Below, in pieces: positions 8,546-18,367 of a DNA stretch of 64,000 nt. The notes below the pieces were generated by a model. The model was not told the origin of the DNA and ran no database searches. It saw only the letters and a list, made by a program, of their open reading frames with translations. Positions within the stretch are counted from its first letter, which is position 1, and each line of letters starts with the position of its first letter. This stretch comes from Clostridium aestuarii (lineage in GTDB: Bacteria; Bacillota; Clostridia; Clostridiales; Clostridiaceae). Where the stretch lies: the NCBI RefSeq assembly GCF_026735135.1, contig NZ_JAPQER010000002.1:1-64000 (forward strand), written 5' to 3'. A program made the position numbers and the translations under genes.

Positions 8546-10288
8546 ATGGGATACAATAAAAGATATAATATGTGGTTAAATTCAGAACATATTGATGACA
8601 ATACAAAAGATGAATTAAGAAATATGAAAAATGAAAAAGAAATAGAAGATAGATTTTATAAAGATTTAGAATTTGGAACAGGTGGACTTAGAGGAATTAT
8701 AGGAGCAGGTTCTAATAGAATGAATATATATACGATTGGTAAGGTTACTCAGGGATTGGCTAATTATTTGAGAGATAAATACTCAGGAAAGTCTATTTCA
8801 GTGAGTATTGGATACGATTCACGAATAATGTCTAAAGAATTTTCAATGGCATCAGCTTTGATATTATGTGCAAATGATATCAAAGTAAATATTTTTGAAG
8901 ATTTAAGACCAACTCCTATGCTTTCCTATGCTATTAGACATTTAAAGTCAAAAGCAGGAATTGTTATAACGGCTTCACATAATCCAAAACAGTATAACGG
9001 ATATAAAGTATATGGAGAAGATGGTGGACAGGTTACGGATAAAGCTGCTAAAGAAATAATTAGTTTTGTGAAAGAAGTTGATGACTTCTCGAAAATAAAA
9101 TCAATAAATTTAGATATAGCAAAAGAAAAAGGGCTGTTAAATATAATAGGAGATGAAGTGGACAAGTCCTATATACACAAAGTTAAAGAATTGACCATAA
9201 GAAAAGAGCTAGTTAAAGAAAATGCTAATGATTTAAAGGTAATTTATACTCCGATTCATGGTACAGGAAATATTCCTGTCAGAAGGGTTCTAAAAGAACT
9301 TGGATATGAAAATATCTTTGTAGTTAAAGAACAAGAGCTTCCTGATGGTAATTTCCCTACAGCAGAGTATCCTAATCCTGAAGAACCTAAAGTATTTAAT
9401 ATAGCATTAAAAATGGCAGAAAAAATAAAACCAGATATTATATTTGGTACGGATCCAGATTGTGATAGAGTAGGTGCGATTGTTAAAGATAGAGATGGAG
9501 AATATAAGATTTTAAGTGGAAATATTATGGGAGCACTGCTTACAGAATATATTTTAATGTCTCTTAAAGAGAAAAAAAATCTACCACATAATGGTGTTGT
9601 TATAAAAACAATAGTTACTACAGAATTAGCATCTAAAATATGTGAAAAATATGATGTTGAAATAATAGATGTGTTGACTGGTTTTAAATATATAGGAGAA
9701 AAAATAAAGGAGTTTGAAGAAGAAAAGGATAAAACTTATTTATTTGGATTTGAAGAAAGCTATGGGTATTTAGCTGGAACTTTTGTAAGAGACAAAGATG
9801 CTGTTATTGCTTCAATGCTTATATGCGAAATGGCATTATACTATAAGAAAAAAGGTATGAACTTATATGATGCTCTTATGGAATTGTATAAAAAATATGG
9901 TTTTTATACAGAAAAACTTTTTTCGATAAAGCTTGAAGGAAAAGAAGGAAGAGAAAAAATAAATAATGTTTTAGAATACTTAAGACATGCTATGAAACAA
10001 GAAATTAATGAAGCTAAAATAGTAACAAAAATAGATTATAACTTGAGAAAAAAGAAAGATTTAATTACTCTTACAGAACAAGAGATAGATTTACCAAAAT
10101 CTAATGTACTTAAATTTATTTTGGATGATAATTCTTCGTTTGTAGTTAGGCCTTCTGGAACAGAACCGAAGATAAAAATATATATGTCGGTTGTAGGAAA
10201 CAGCCTTGAAGATTCAAATGAAAAAATGAGCCAATTTGAAAAAAATATTACTAACATTATTAATGTTGCGTGTAATATTAATAAATAA
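8546..10288 (+). CDS. pgcA: Phospho-sugar mutase (alpha-phosphoglucomutase type)
   Basis: A 580-residue member of the alpha-D-phosphohexomutase superfamily. The motifs in order are GTGGLRG near the N-terminus, the phosphoserine loop TASHNP (about residue 140), the metal-binding loop GTDPDCDRVG, the sugar-binding GFEESYGY and the phosphate-binding RPSGTEPKIKIY near the C-terminus. It interconverts glucose-6-phosphate and glucose-1-phosphate, the substrate of the GalU encoded downstream. The length fits the Firmicutes PgcA group; a phosphomannomutase activity is also possible. The start ATG follows TAGGAGGT. Confidence 0.92.
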   Translation: MGYNKRYNMWLNSEHIDDNTKDELRNMKNEKEIEDRFYKDLEFGTGGLRGIIGAGSNRMNIYTIGKVTQGLANYLRDKYSGKSISVSIGYDSRIMSKEFSMASALILCANDIKVNIFEDLRPTPMLSYAIRHLKSKAGIVITASHNPKQYNGYKVYGEDGGQVTDKAAKEIISFVKEVDDFSKIKSINLDIAKEKGLLNIIGDEVDKSYIHKVKELTIRKELVKENANDLKVIYTPIHGTGNIPVRRVLKELGYENIFVVKEQELPDGNFPTAEYPNPEEPKVFNIALKMAEKIKPDIIFGTDPDCDRVGAIVKDRDGEYKILSGNIMGALLTEYILMSLKEKKNLPHNGVVIKTIVTTELASKICEKYDVEIIDVLTGFKYIGEKIKEFEEEKDKTYLFGFEESYGYLAGTFVRDKDAVIASMLICEMALYYKKKGMNLYDALMELYKKYGFYTEKLFSIKLEGKEGREKINNVLEYLRHAMKQEINEAKIVTKIDYNLRKKKDLITLTEQEIDLPKSNVLKFILDDNSSFVVRPSGTEPKIKIYMSVVGNSLEDSNEKMSQFEKNITNIINVACNINK

Positions 10289-10299
10289 TATATTGAACC

Positions 10300-10345
10300 A
10301 ATAATAATAACTGCAGTATAATAATATGCTGCAGTTATTATTATT
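10300..10345 (+). terminator. Hairpin after pgcA
   Basis: A 16-bp perfect stem (10300-10315 with 10330-10345), AT-rich with a central ctgca. There is no long T-run, so it is a weak terminator or a processing hairpin. Confidence 0.6.
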
Positions 10346-10356
10346 TAAAGATTTAC

Positions 10357-10385
10357 TTACAAAAAACAGTTTTTTTTATTATAAT
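10357..10385 (+). promoter_or_regulatory. Sigma-A type promoter for the TPR protein gene
   Basis: TTACAA (10357-10362), a 17-nt spacer and TATAAT (10380-10385), 63 nt before the start codon and just after the preceding hairpin. Confidence 0.6.
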
Positions 10386-10448
10386 GAAAGGTAGCAAGTA
10401 AAGAATAAATGCTATAAATAAAATTGATAAGGTTGGTGAATAAGTATT

Positions 10449-11522
10449 ATGGATATTAATACTCAATTTAAAAATAAACTTTCTAATTTGTTTTTTTTAC
10501 AAATAAATAAGGAAAGAGCAGGTTGCATATTTAAAACAAATATATTTGAAGATATATACATGCCAATTGCTGCAGAAAGCATAGTAAATAAAATAAAAGA
10601 TGGTGAAAATATTGAAAGTATTCCTGTAGTGTTTTTTATTGAAGGAATGACATATGTGTTAGGGGCAGATGAGAAATTTAAGTATAATGAAAGTTACAAA
10701 AAATTAATAAAAACATTTCCTGAAAGTGAAAAATTTATAAAAGGAAGAATTGCAGAAAGAATTAAAGATAATAAATTTGAAGATGCGTATATAATGCTTA
10801 AGGGGCTAAATAGGATAGAAAATAATAAAGAATATTATAATAAACTAATAATGCTTGCAGAAAGTTTAAGAACTAAAAATGAAGCATACATTGAAGAGGA
10901 ACTAGTAGTAATTGATGAAGCAAAGAGCATAGAAAATTATGCTGAACCATATTTTTATGAGGCACATATAAAACAAGAAAAAGGTGATTATAACGGTGCA
11001 TTGTTTTCTATAAATACATATATATCAAAAGGTGGAGAGGAAACTATAGAAATAACAGAATTTAAAAATTCTCTAAAAACTATAGCAAATTATGATGAAG
11101 CTAAGCAATTAGTTTATGAGGAACCTGAAAAGGCTTTGACTATTCTTATACCTTTATTAGAGGAATTAGGTGATAAAGCAGAGATATATTTTCATATTGC
11201 TGTGGGATATAGGATTTTAGAAAATTATGATAAAGCTATATATTATCTAGAAAAGTCTTTAGAAATAGATAGTTTCTATCCGGAAGTTTTTAATGAATTA
11301 GGAATAAATTATGCATCCCTTGAAAATTTTGAGAGTGCTATACATTATTTTAGAAAGGTATTTGAAGCTACCAAATCAATTGAGGTTTGTACTAATTTAG
11401 TTATGTGTTATCTCAATATAGGTGATAATAAACAAGCTAAAATTCATTTAGATATTGCAAAAAAAATAGATCCAAAGGATGAAATACTTCTTGAGTTAGA
11501 AGAAATATTAAAAAAGGCTTAA
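10449..11522 (+). CDS. Tetratricopeptide repeat protein
   Basis: The 357-residue protein has an N-terminal part with no recognised domain and at least three TPR-like helical pairs in its C-terminal half, for example AEIYFHIAVGYRILENYDKA, then PEVFNELGINYASLENFES and EVCTNLVMCYLNIGDNKQA. There is no signal peptide or membrane segment, so it is probably a cytoplasmic protein-protein interaction scaffold. It has its own promoter, and 116 bp separates it from galU. Its partner is unknown. Confidence 0.8.
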   Translation: MDINTQFKNKLSNLFFLQINKERAGCIFKTNIFEDIYMPIAAESIVNKIKDGENIESIPVVFFIEGMTYVLGADEKFKYNESYKKLIKTFPESEKFIKGRIAERIKDNKFEDAYIMLKGLNRIENNKEYYNKLIMLAESLRTKNEAYIEEELVVIDEAKSIENYAEPYFYEAHIKQEKGDYNGALFSINTYISKGGEETIEITEFKNSLKTIANYDEAKQLVYEEPEKALTILIPLLEELGDKAEIYFHIAVGYRILENYDKAIYYLEKSLEIDSFYPEVFNELGINYASLENFESAIHYFRKVFEATKSIEVCTNLVMCYLNIGDNKQAKIHLDIAKKIDPKDEILLELEEILKKA

Positions 11523-11638
11523 ATAAACATTAAATAATTTATTAAAATTGTAGATATGAGGCATAATAAAATGTGTGTGCGTAATATATTTAAAATAGTA
11601 CTGTTATGAATAGTTATGTTTGAAGGGAGATATACTTT

Positions 11639-12556
11639 ATGAGAGTAAAGAAGGCTATAATACCTGCAGCTGGATTAGGAACAAGATTTTTGCCTGCAAC
11701 TAAAGCTCAGCCTAAGGAAATGCTTCCAATCGTAGATAAGCCTACAATTCAATATATTATAGAAGAAGCAGTGCAATCAGGAATTGAAGAGATATTGATA
11801 ATAACAGGAAGAAATAAAAGAGCAATTGAAGATCATTTTGATAAATCCATAGAACTTGAAAACCAGCTGGAGGCTAAAGGAAAAAAAGAACTTCTGAATA
11901 TGGTTACGGATATATCTAATATGGTAAATATATACTATATAAGGCAAAAAGAACCTAAGGGGCTAGGGCATGCTATCAATTGTGCTAGAACTTTTGTAAG
12001 AGATGAACCTTTTGCAGTAATGTTAGGTGATGATGTCGTAGATAGTAAAGTTCCGTGTTTAAAGCAATTGATTGAATGTTTTAATGAATATAAAACTACT
12101 ATTTTAGGAGTGCAAGAAGTACCTAAAAATGATGTTAGTAAGTATGGAATAGTTAAGGGGATGCATATAGAAGAGCAAGTTTATAAAGTAAAGGATCTTA
12201 TTGAAAAACCTAAACTTGAAGAGGCACCTTCAAATATTGCGATATTGGGAAGGTACATAATAACACCTCAGATTTTTAATATACTAAGCAATACTGAACC
12301 TGGAAAATCTGGAGAAATACAACTAACAGATGCTTTGAAAACATTAATTAAACAGGAGGCTATGTATGCATATAAATTTAATGGAAGAAGATATGATGTT
12401 GGAGATAAGTTAGGATTTCTAGAAGCTACGGTTGAATTTGCACTAAAAAAACAAGAATTAAGAAAAAAATTTATGAAATATCTAATTACAATAAAAAATA
12501 ATCCTGAATTTGTTGAACTATATTCTGAATTGTACAATGAAATAAATAAAAAATAA
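11639..12556 (+). CDS. galU: UTP--glucose-1-phosphate uridylyltransferase
   Basis: A 305-residue nucleotidyltransferase with the GalU signature near the N-terminus (KAIIPAAGLGTRFLPATKAQPKEMLPI), the catalytic region GLGHAI, the GDD motif around residue 130 and the C-terminal KFNGRRYDVGDKLGFLEA. It makes UDP-glucose from UTP and glucose-1-phosphate. The length and motifs are typical. It lies between a phosphoglucomutase gene and the glycan locus and probably feeds sugar nucleotides into it. The start ATG follows AAGGGAG. It ends at a strong terminator. Confidence 0.96.
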   Translation: MRVKKAIIPAAGLGTRFLPATKAQPKEMLPIVDKPTIQYIIEEAVQSGIEEILIITGRNKRAIEDHFDKSIELENQLEAKGKKELLNMVTDISNMVNIYYIRQKEPKGLGHAINCARTFVRDEPFAVMLGDDVVDSKVPCLKQLIECFNEYKTTILGVQEVPKNDVSKYGIVKGMHIEEQVYKVKDLIEKPKLEEAPSNIAILGRYIITPQIFNILSNTEPGKSGEIQLTDALKTLIKQEAMYAYKFNGRRYDVGDKLGFLEATVEFALKKQELRKKFMKYLITIKNNPEFVELYSELYNEINKK

Positions 12557-12576
12557 TATATATTTGTGATATAATA

Positions 12577-12628
12577 AACATGTCTTGTGTAAAAAAATAA
12601 GTTTTTACAAGACATGTTTATTTTTTTT
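12577..12628 (+). terminator. Intrinsic terminator after galU
   Basis: A long stem (aacatgtcttg.taaaaa / tttttacaagacatgtt) followed by tattttttttaa. It separates galU from the glycan locus. Confidence 0.9.
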
Positions 12629-12754
12629 AACATCTACTAATAGATAACAAATTTATAAAGTGAAATTTGTTATTAATATGTATAATATAAGAGATGGGGA
12701 TATTAACTTCTAAATATTAAAAGTGGATATTTAGAAAATGATTAACAAAAAGGA

Positions 12755-12782
12755 TTGAATAATTTTTAAAATGATGTAAAAT
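12755..12782 (+). promoter_or_regulatory. Candidate promoter of the glycan locus
   Basis: TTGAAT (12755-12760), a 16-nt spacer and TAAAAT (12777-12782) lie 42 nt before the first glycan gene. The rest of the roughly 200-bp gap is AT-rich with no other clear signal. The match is moderate and the assignment tentative. Confidence 0.45.
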
Positions 12783-12824
12783 GATTTAGGACAGAAAAAT
12801 AACAAACTTTAAGGGTGTGGTAGC

Positions 12825-14666
12825 ATGAGAGAAAATAAAAGATTTTTAGTATATGATATAATTTTGGTAGCGCTTTCATTATATTTTGCGTTATTGTTAA
12901 GATTTGATTTTATTATTCCTAAAGAATATATTGTGTTTTTTAAAGTATCTATTATTCCGGTAATTTTAATAACGATTGTTTGTAATAAAATTTTCCATTT
13001 ATATAATTTTATGCTTAAATATGCATCAATAGATGAACTGGTTTCGATTATATATTCTGTTTCATTATCAAATATAATTTTTATATTATATAGTTATTTA
13101 ATTAGTCATAAAATATTAAAATTTGGTCATTATCGTTTCCCATTTACAGTGCATATAATATATTGGCTTTTATGTGTAATTGCTTTAGGAGGAACAAGAT
13201 TTGTATACAGAATAATATCTAGATATAACAAAGTTGGAGATGCTAATAAAAAAAATGAAGTTAAAAGAGTATTATTAATAGGGGCTGGTGATGCCGGTGC
13301 AATGCTTATTAGAGAAATAAAAAAACATGAAGAATTAAATTATGATATTGTAGGTATTATCGATGATGATGTATCTAAAAAGGGAAAAGTTATAAATGCA
13401 ATTAAAGTAATAGGAAATAGAAAAAATATAGTTAGTATATGTAAGGAAAATGAAATTAAAGAAATATTTATTGCTGTTCCGTCTATCCCTTTTCAGGAAC
13501 GAAAAGAGATATACAATATATGCAAAACGACTAATTGTAAATTAAAAACTCTTCCTGGAATATACGAGATAATAAATGGAAATGTTAATATAAGTCAGTT
13601 AAGAGATGTAGAAATTAATGATTTACTTGGAAGAGCACCAATTAAACTTAATAATAAAAATATAAATAAATATATAAATGAAAATGTTGTATTAGTAACT
13701 GGTGGAGGCGGATCTATAGGCTCAGAATTATGTAGGCAAATAGTTAAGTTTAATCCTCAAAAACTAATAATACTTGATATATATGAGAATAATGCTTATG
13801 AACTTCAAATGGAATTACAAAGAAAATATCCAGATTTAGATTTAGAAGTTATAATTGCATCTATTAGAGATTTTAAAAGAATGAAAGAAGTTTTTGAAGA
13901 ATATAGGCCTTGTGTAGTTTTCCATGCAGCTGCTCACAAACATGTACCGCTTATGGAAAATAATCCACAAGAAGCGATTAAGAACAATATAGTAGGTACA
14001 TATAATGTAGTTAAATGTAGTCACCTTTATAATGTTAAAAGGGTTGTGCAAATAAGTACGGATAAGGCTGTAAATCCTACTAATATAATGGGAGCAACTA
14101 AGAGATTTTGTGAAAAAATAATTCAAGCTTTTGATAATGAAAGTAATACAGAATATGTAGCAGTTAGATTTGGTAATGTGCTTGGGAGTAATGGGTCAGT
14201 TATACCACTATTTAAGCAACAAATTAAAGATGGTGGACCTGTAACTGTTACTCATCCAGAAATAAATAGATTCTTCATGACTATACCTGAAGCGGCACAG
14301 CTTGTGATTCAAGCAGGAGCAATGGCTGAAGGAGGCGAAATATTCGTACTCGATATGGGTGAACCTGTTAAAATTGTGGATTTAGCTAAGGATTTAATAA
14401 GACTTTCTGGGTTAAAACCTGATGAAGATATTAAAATTGAATATACTGGATTAAGACCAGGAGAAAAATTATATGAAGAACTTTTAATTAATGAGGTAGC
14501 TGTTACATCAACTGAGCATGAAAAAATATTTGTAGAAAAGCCTAAACAATATAATATTAAGTATATTGAAGAATCGATAGAACAATTTAAAGAAATACTT
14601 AATAAGGATGTAGATGATATTGTTAGACTTATTTCAGAAAAAGTCCCAACATATAAAAGGAAATAA
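12825..14666 (+). CDS. Membrane-bound nucleoside-diphosphate-sugar 4,6-dehydratase (PglF/WbpM/CapD type)
   Basis: The 613-residue protein has about four N-terminal membrane segments (residues 8-125), a first Rossmann-like domain (VLLIGAGDAGAMLI, about 150) and a C-terminal short-chain dehydrogenase domain with GGGGSIGSE (about 290) and the family motif TDKAVNPTNIMGATKR. Characterised relatives convert UDP-GlcNAc to UDP-4-keto-6-deoxy-GlcNAc. It opens the glycan locus and could pair with the aminotransferase at 35710 to make a UDP-4-amino-4,6-dideoxy sugar. Start ATG is after AAGGGTGTGG. Whether it retains or inverts C5 cannot be read from sequence. Confidence 0.92.
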   Translation: MRENKRFLVYDIILVALSLYFALLLRFDFIIPKEYIVFFKVSIIPVILITIVCNKIFHLYNFMLKYASIDELVSIIYSVSLSNIIFILYSYLISHKILKFGHYRFPFTVHIIYWLLCVIALGGTRFVYRIISRYNKVGDANKKNEVKRVLLIGAGDAGAMLIREIKKHEELNYDIVGIIDDDVSKKGKVINAIKVIGNRKNIVSICKENEIKEIFIAVPSIPFQERKEIYNICKTTNCKLKTLPGIYEIINGNVNISQLRDVEINDLLGRAPIKLNNKNINKYINENVVLVTGGGGSIGSELCRQIVKFNPQKLIILDIYENNAYELQMELQRKYPDLDLEVIIASIRDFKRMKEVFEEYRPCVVFHAAAHKHVPLMENNPQEAIKNNIVGTYNVVKCSHLYNVKRVVQISTDKAVNPTNIMGATKRFCEKIIQAFDNESNTEYVAVRFGNVLGSNGSVIPLFKQQIKDGGPVTVTHPEINRFFMTIPEAAQLVIQAGAMAEGGEIFVLDMGEPVKIVDLAKDLIRLSGLKPDEDIKIEYTGLRPGEKLYEELLINEVAVTSTEHEKIFVEKPKQYNIKYIEESIEQFKEILNKDVDDIVRLISEKVPTYKRK

Positions 14667-14706
14667 TATATTAAGATAAACAATATAAAAATGCTGAAAG
14701 GGAGAG

Positions 14707-15816
14707 ATGACTTTGAAAATAAATTTATTAGATTTAAAGGCTCAATATGATACAATAGAACATGAAATCAATAAAGTGGTAAAAGAAGTTTTAGAATCAA
14801 CTCATTTTATAATGGGACCTAATGTGAAAAAATTAGAAGCAGAAATTGCTGAATATACTGGAACTAAATATGGAATAGGTGTGGCAAATGGAACAGATGC
14901 ATTAATGCTCACTTTAAAGGCACTTGGAATAGGTGAAGGTGATGAAGTAATAACTACACCATTTACGTTCTTTGCTTCTGCAGAGACTACATCAGTTGTT
15001 GGAGCTACACCTGTTTTTGCTGATATAGAAAAGGATACATTATGTATAGATTGTGATAGCATAGAAAAAAATATAACAAAAAAAACTAAAGCAATTATTC
15101 CTGTGCATATTTTTGGACAAATGTGCGATATGGATAGAATTATGGAAATTGCTGAAAAGCATAACTTAGTAGTAATAGAAGATGCTTGTCAAGCTATAGG
15201 AGCACAATATAAAGGTAAAAAAGCAGGTTCAATAGGTCACGTGGGATGTTATTCATTTTTCCCAACAAAAAATTTAGGTGGCTATGGTGACGGTGGAATG
15301 ATTGTAACTAATGACGATGAGTTAGCTGAAAAAATAAAACTACTAAGAGTTCACGGCAGCAAGGTTAAATATCATCATGAAGTTATAGGTCACAATAGCA
15401 GACTTGATGAAATACAAGCAGCTATACTTAGAGTTAAATTAAATTATATAGATAAATGGAATGATGCAAGAAAAGAGCATGCTCATATTTATAATGAACT
15501 TCTAAAAGATGTAGATGTTCAATTACCAACTGAAAGAGAAAATTGTAAGCATGTGTATCATTTATATACAATTCAATCTTTGAAAAGGGACGAACTTGCA
15601 GCTTATTTAAAAGAAAATGGAATAGCAACAGGAATTTATTATCCTATACCAGTACATTTTCAAAAGGTATATGAGTATTTAAACTATAAAAAGGGAGATT
15701 TAAAAAATGCTGAAGATGCTTGTGAAAAAACATTTGCTCTTCCATTGTATCCTGAAATGACAAAAGAACAACAAGAATATGTTGTATCAAAAATAAAAGA
15801 ATTTTTTGAAAGATAA
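14707..15816 (+). CDS. DegT/DnrJ/EryC1/StrS aminotransferase, WbpE-like
   Basis: A 369-residue PLP-dependent sugar aminotransferase with the GTDALMLTLKALGIGEGDEVI cofactor region, an EDACQAIGA aspartate motif and the Schiff-base lysine in FPTKNLGGYGDGG (about residue 195). It is followed directly by WbpA-, WbpB- and WbpD-like genes, the set that makes UDP-2,3-diacetamido-2,3-dideoxy-glucuronic acid. By that context it would aminate the 3-keto uronic acid made by the WbpB-like enzyme. The start ATG at 14707 sits very close to its RBS (AAAGGGAGAG); a TTG at 14713 is an alternative. Confidence 0.85.
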   Translation: MTLKINLLDLKAQYDTIEHEINKVVKEVLESTHFIMGPNVKKLEAEIAEYTGTKYGIGVANGTDALMLTLKALGIGEGDEVITTPFTFFASAETTSVVGATPVFADIEKDTLCIDCDSIEKNITKKTKAIIPVHIFGQMCDMDRIMEIAEKHNLVVIEDACQAIGAQYKGKKAGSIGHVGCYSFFPTKNLGGYGDGGMIVTNDDELAEKIKLLRVHGSKVKYHHEVIGHNSRLDEIQAAILRVKLNYIDKWNDARKEHAHIYNELLKDVDVQLPTERENCKHVYHLYTIQSLKRDELAAYLKENGIATGIYYPIPVHFQKVYEYLNYKKGDLKNAEDACEKTFALPLYPEMTKEQQEYVVSKIKEFFER

Positions 15817-15851
15817 ACATACAGAATTTCTTATATTTAGGAGGAAATATT

Positions 15852-17168
15852 ATGTCACAGTTAAAAGAAGAACTTTTATCAAAATTTCAAAATAGAACTG
15901 CAAAGCTTGGAGTTGTAGGTTTAGGTTATGTAGGATTACCTCTTGCAGTTGAAAAAGCTAAAGCCGGGTATGAAGTTATAGGGTTTGATGTACAGGATAA
16001 AAAAGTAGAAATGGTTAATGAAGGACATAATTACATAGGAGATATTATAGATAGTGATTTAGAAACTTTAGTTAAAGAAGGAAAATTAAAAGCAACAACA
16101 GATTTTTCTTTTGTGAAGGATGTAGATGCAGTTGCAATAGCTGTTCCAACTCCTCTTGATAAATTTAAACAACCAGATGTATCTTATGTTATTGCTTCTA
16201 CAAAAAGTGTTGCGGAATATCTACATAAAGGAATGTTAGTAGTACTTGAAAGTACTACTTATCCAGGAACTACTGAAGAAATAGTAAGACCTATTTTAGA
16301 GGAATCAGGTTTGAAATGTGGAGAAGAGTTCTTTTTAGCATTTTCACCAGAGAGAGTTGATCCAGGTAATAAGCAATTTAAAACAAAAAATACTCCAAAA
16401 GTAGTTGGAGGATGTACGTCAGAATGTACTGAAGTTGCAGCAGCACTTTATGCAACTGTTTTAGAAGGTGAAATACATCCAGTTTCTTCACCAGCTGTTG
16501 CTGAAATGGAAAAGATACTTGAAAATACATTCAGACATATAAATATAGGACTTGCAAACGAAATGGCTGTACTTTGCAAAAAAATGGGTATAGATATTTG
16601 GGAAGTAATAGATGCAGCAAAGACAAAACCATACGGATTTATGGCATTCTATCCAGGTCCAGGTCTTGGAGGACATTGTATACCACTAGATCCTTTCTAC
16701 CTAACATATAAAGCTAGAGAATTTGATTATCATACAAGACTTATCGAAACCGCAGGAGAAATCAATGATTTAATGCCTGAATTTGTAGTAGATAACGCTA
16801 TGAAACTTTTAAATGGACATAAAAAATCTCTAAATGGTTCTAAAGTTCTTTTAATGGGAGTAGCTTACAAAAAAGATATAGATGATATGAGAGAATCTCC
16901 AGCACTTAAAGTAATTGAACACTTAGAAAAAAATGGTGCTGAAGTAATATATAATGATCCTTATGTACCAGAATTTAAACATAACGGAAAAGAATATGTA
17001 TCTGTAGAATGGGAAACTGCAATAAAAGATGCTGATATTGTAATAATAACTACAGACCATACAGACTATGACTATGAAGAAATAGTTGAAAATGCTAAAT
17101 TATTATATGATACTAGAAATGCTACAAAGGATGTTAAAAATAATAGACAAAAAATAAACAAACTTTAA
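15852..17168 (+). CDS. UDP-N-acetylhexosamine 6-dehydrogenase, WbpA-like
   Basis: A 438-residue UDP-sugar dehydrogenase: N-terminal NAD-binding GLGYVGLPLAVE (about residue 22), a central domain and the catalytic cysteine in PGPGLGGHCIPLDP (about residue 275), then a C-terminal UDP-binding domain with GVAYKKDIDDMRESPA. It oxidises C6 of a UDP-N-acetylhexosamine to the uronic acid. Its place in a wbpE-A-B-D-like series points to UDP-GlcNAc as substrate; UDP-ManNAc (WecC activity) is the alternative. RBS is TAGGAGGA. Confidence 0.9.
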   Translation: MSQLKEELLSKFQNRTAKLGVVGLGYVGLPLAVEKAKAGYEVIGFDVQDKKVEMVNEGHNYIGDIIDSDLETLVKEGKLKATTDFSFVKDVDAVAIAVPTPLDKFKQPDVSYVIASTKSVAEYLHKGMLVVLESTTYPGTTEEIVRPILEESGLKCGEEFFLAFSPERVDPGNKQFKTKNTPKVVGGCTSECTEVAAALYATVLEGEIHPVSSPAVAEMEKILENTFRHINIGLANEMAVLCKKMGIDIWEVIDAAKTKPYGFMAFYPGPGLGGHCIPLDPFYLTYKAREFDYHTRLIETAGEINDLMPEFVVDNAMKLLNGHKKSLNGSKVLLMGVAYKKDIDDMRESPALKVIEHLEKNGAEVIYNDPYVPEFKHNGKEYVSVEWETAIKDADIVIITTDHTDYDYEEIVENAKLLYDTRNATKDVKNNRQKINKL

Positions 17169-17176
17169 AGTTAAAT

Positions 17177-17200
17177 AGGATAGACCTTAGGGTTTATCCT
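17177..17200 (+). other. Intercistronic hairpin between wbpA-like and wbpB-like genes
   Basis: A 10-bp stem (17177-17186 with 17191-17200, one G-T pair) closed by a TTAG tetraloop and followed by an AT-rich stretch without a pure T-run. It lies in the 57-bp gap of an otherwise tight operon. It may mark partial termination, mRNA processing or 3'-end stability. Confidence 0.65.
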
Positions 17201-17225
17201 TTATTATAATTAAGGAGTGATTGTG

Positions 17226-18326
17226 ATGCAAAAATTGAGATTTGCTATAATTGGATGTGGAAGAATTTCTTACAAACATATTGAAGGATTAGTATATAAT
17301 AGAGAAGAAGCTGTGCTTGCAGCTACTTGTGATGTAGATATAACTAAAGCTGAAGCTAAAAAAGAAGAATACATGGAAAAAATGCAAGAACAACTTGAAG
17401 TAAATGTATACAAGGATTATAAAGAAATGTTAGAAAAAGAGAAAATAGATGTAGTAACGATAGCAACGGAAAGTGGATATCATCCAGAAATAGCAATATA
17501 TTGTATGAATAAAGGAAAACATGCAGTGGTTGAAAAACCAATGGCTCTTTCCATGAAAGATGCTAATGAAATGATAAAAGTAGCTAGAGAGAATGGGGTT
17601 AAATTATCAATATGCCACCAAAACAGATTTAATAAACCAATTCAACAGCTTAGAGAAGCTATTGAAGAAAATAGATTTGGAAAATTAATTAATGGAACGG
17701 CAAGAATACTATGGAATAGAAATATGGGATATTATGAACAAGCTCCTTGGAGAGGTACTTGGAAGCTTGATGGTGGAACTCTTATGAATCAATGCATACA
17801 TAATATTGATCTTCTTCAATGGATGATGGGAGGAGAAATTGATACTGTATATGCACAATGTGATACTTTTATAAGAGATATTGAAGCTGAAGATTTTGGT
17901 GCTGTAATTATACGCTTCAAAAATGGTTCTATAGGCATAGTAGAAGGAACTGCGTGTGTATTCCCTAAAAACTTAGAAGAAACATTAAGTGTTTTTGGAC
18001 AAAAAGGAACTGTATGCATAGGGGGTCTTGCTGTTAATAGAATAGAAAACTGGAGATTCGAAGACAATAAAGATAGTGAAGAAGATATATTAAAAGCTCA
18101 AGAGGGAGATCCTGATAGTGTGTATGGAAGTGGACATGTACCATTATTTAAAAATGTTATAGATGCAATAAAAAATGATACTGAACCGTTAATAAGTGGA
18201 AAAGAAGGTAAAAAAGCCATGTCAATAATTCTTGCTGCATACAAGTCAAGATTAACTGAGATGCCTGTAAAATTCCCATTAGAAGATTTCTCTACTTTAG
18301 ATATGGAAAAAGAATTATCTAAATAG
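17226..18326 (+). CDS. Gfo/Idh/MocA-family oxidoreductase, WbpB-like
   Basis: A 366-residue NAD(P)-dependent dehydrogenase with an N-terminal Rossmann motif (IGCGRISYKHIEG), the family's EKPMALS motif (about residue 100) and a C-terminal alpha/beta domain with GGTLMNQCIHNIDLLQWMMG. In the WbpB reaction the UDP-GlcNAc uronic acid is oxidised at C3 to the 3-keto form, which is the substrate of the aminotransferase. A longer frame opens at GTG 17217, but that codon overlaps the RBS (AAGGAG, 17212-17217). ATG 17226, 8 nt after it, is the better start. Confidence 0.87.
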   Translation: MQKLRFAIIGCGRISYKHIEGLVYNREEAVLAATCDVDITKAEAKKEEYMEKMQEQLEVNVYKDYKEMLEKEKIDVVTIATESGYHPEIAIYCMNKGKHAVVEKPMALSMKDANEMIKVARENGVKLSICHQNRFNKPIQQLREAIEENRFGKLINGTARILWNRNMGYYEQAPWRGTWKLDGGTLMNQCIHNIDLLQWMMGGEIDTVYAQCDTFIRDIEAEDFGAVIIRFKNGSIGIVEGTACVFPKNLEETLSVFGQKGTVCIGGLAVNRIENWRFEDNKDSEEDILKAQEGDPDSVYGSGHVPLFKNVIDAIKNDTEPLISGKEGKKAMSIILAAYKSRLTEMPVKFPLEDFSTLDMEKELSK

Positions 18327-18367
18327 AAACTATAGCTTTTAAGTACGGATAAAATGGAGGAAAAAAT

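Noticed and set aside
14309..14755. 148-codon minus-strand frame across the dehydratase 3' end
   Set aside because: Antisense to conserved coding sequence and Ser/Leu/Ile-biased; no RBS. Shadow of the real gene.
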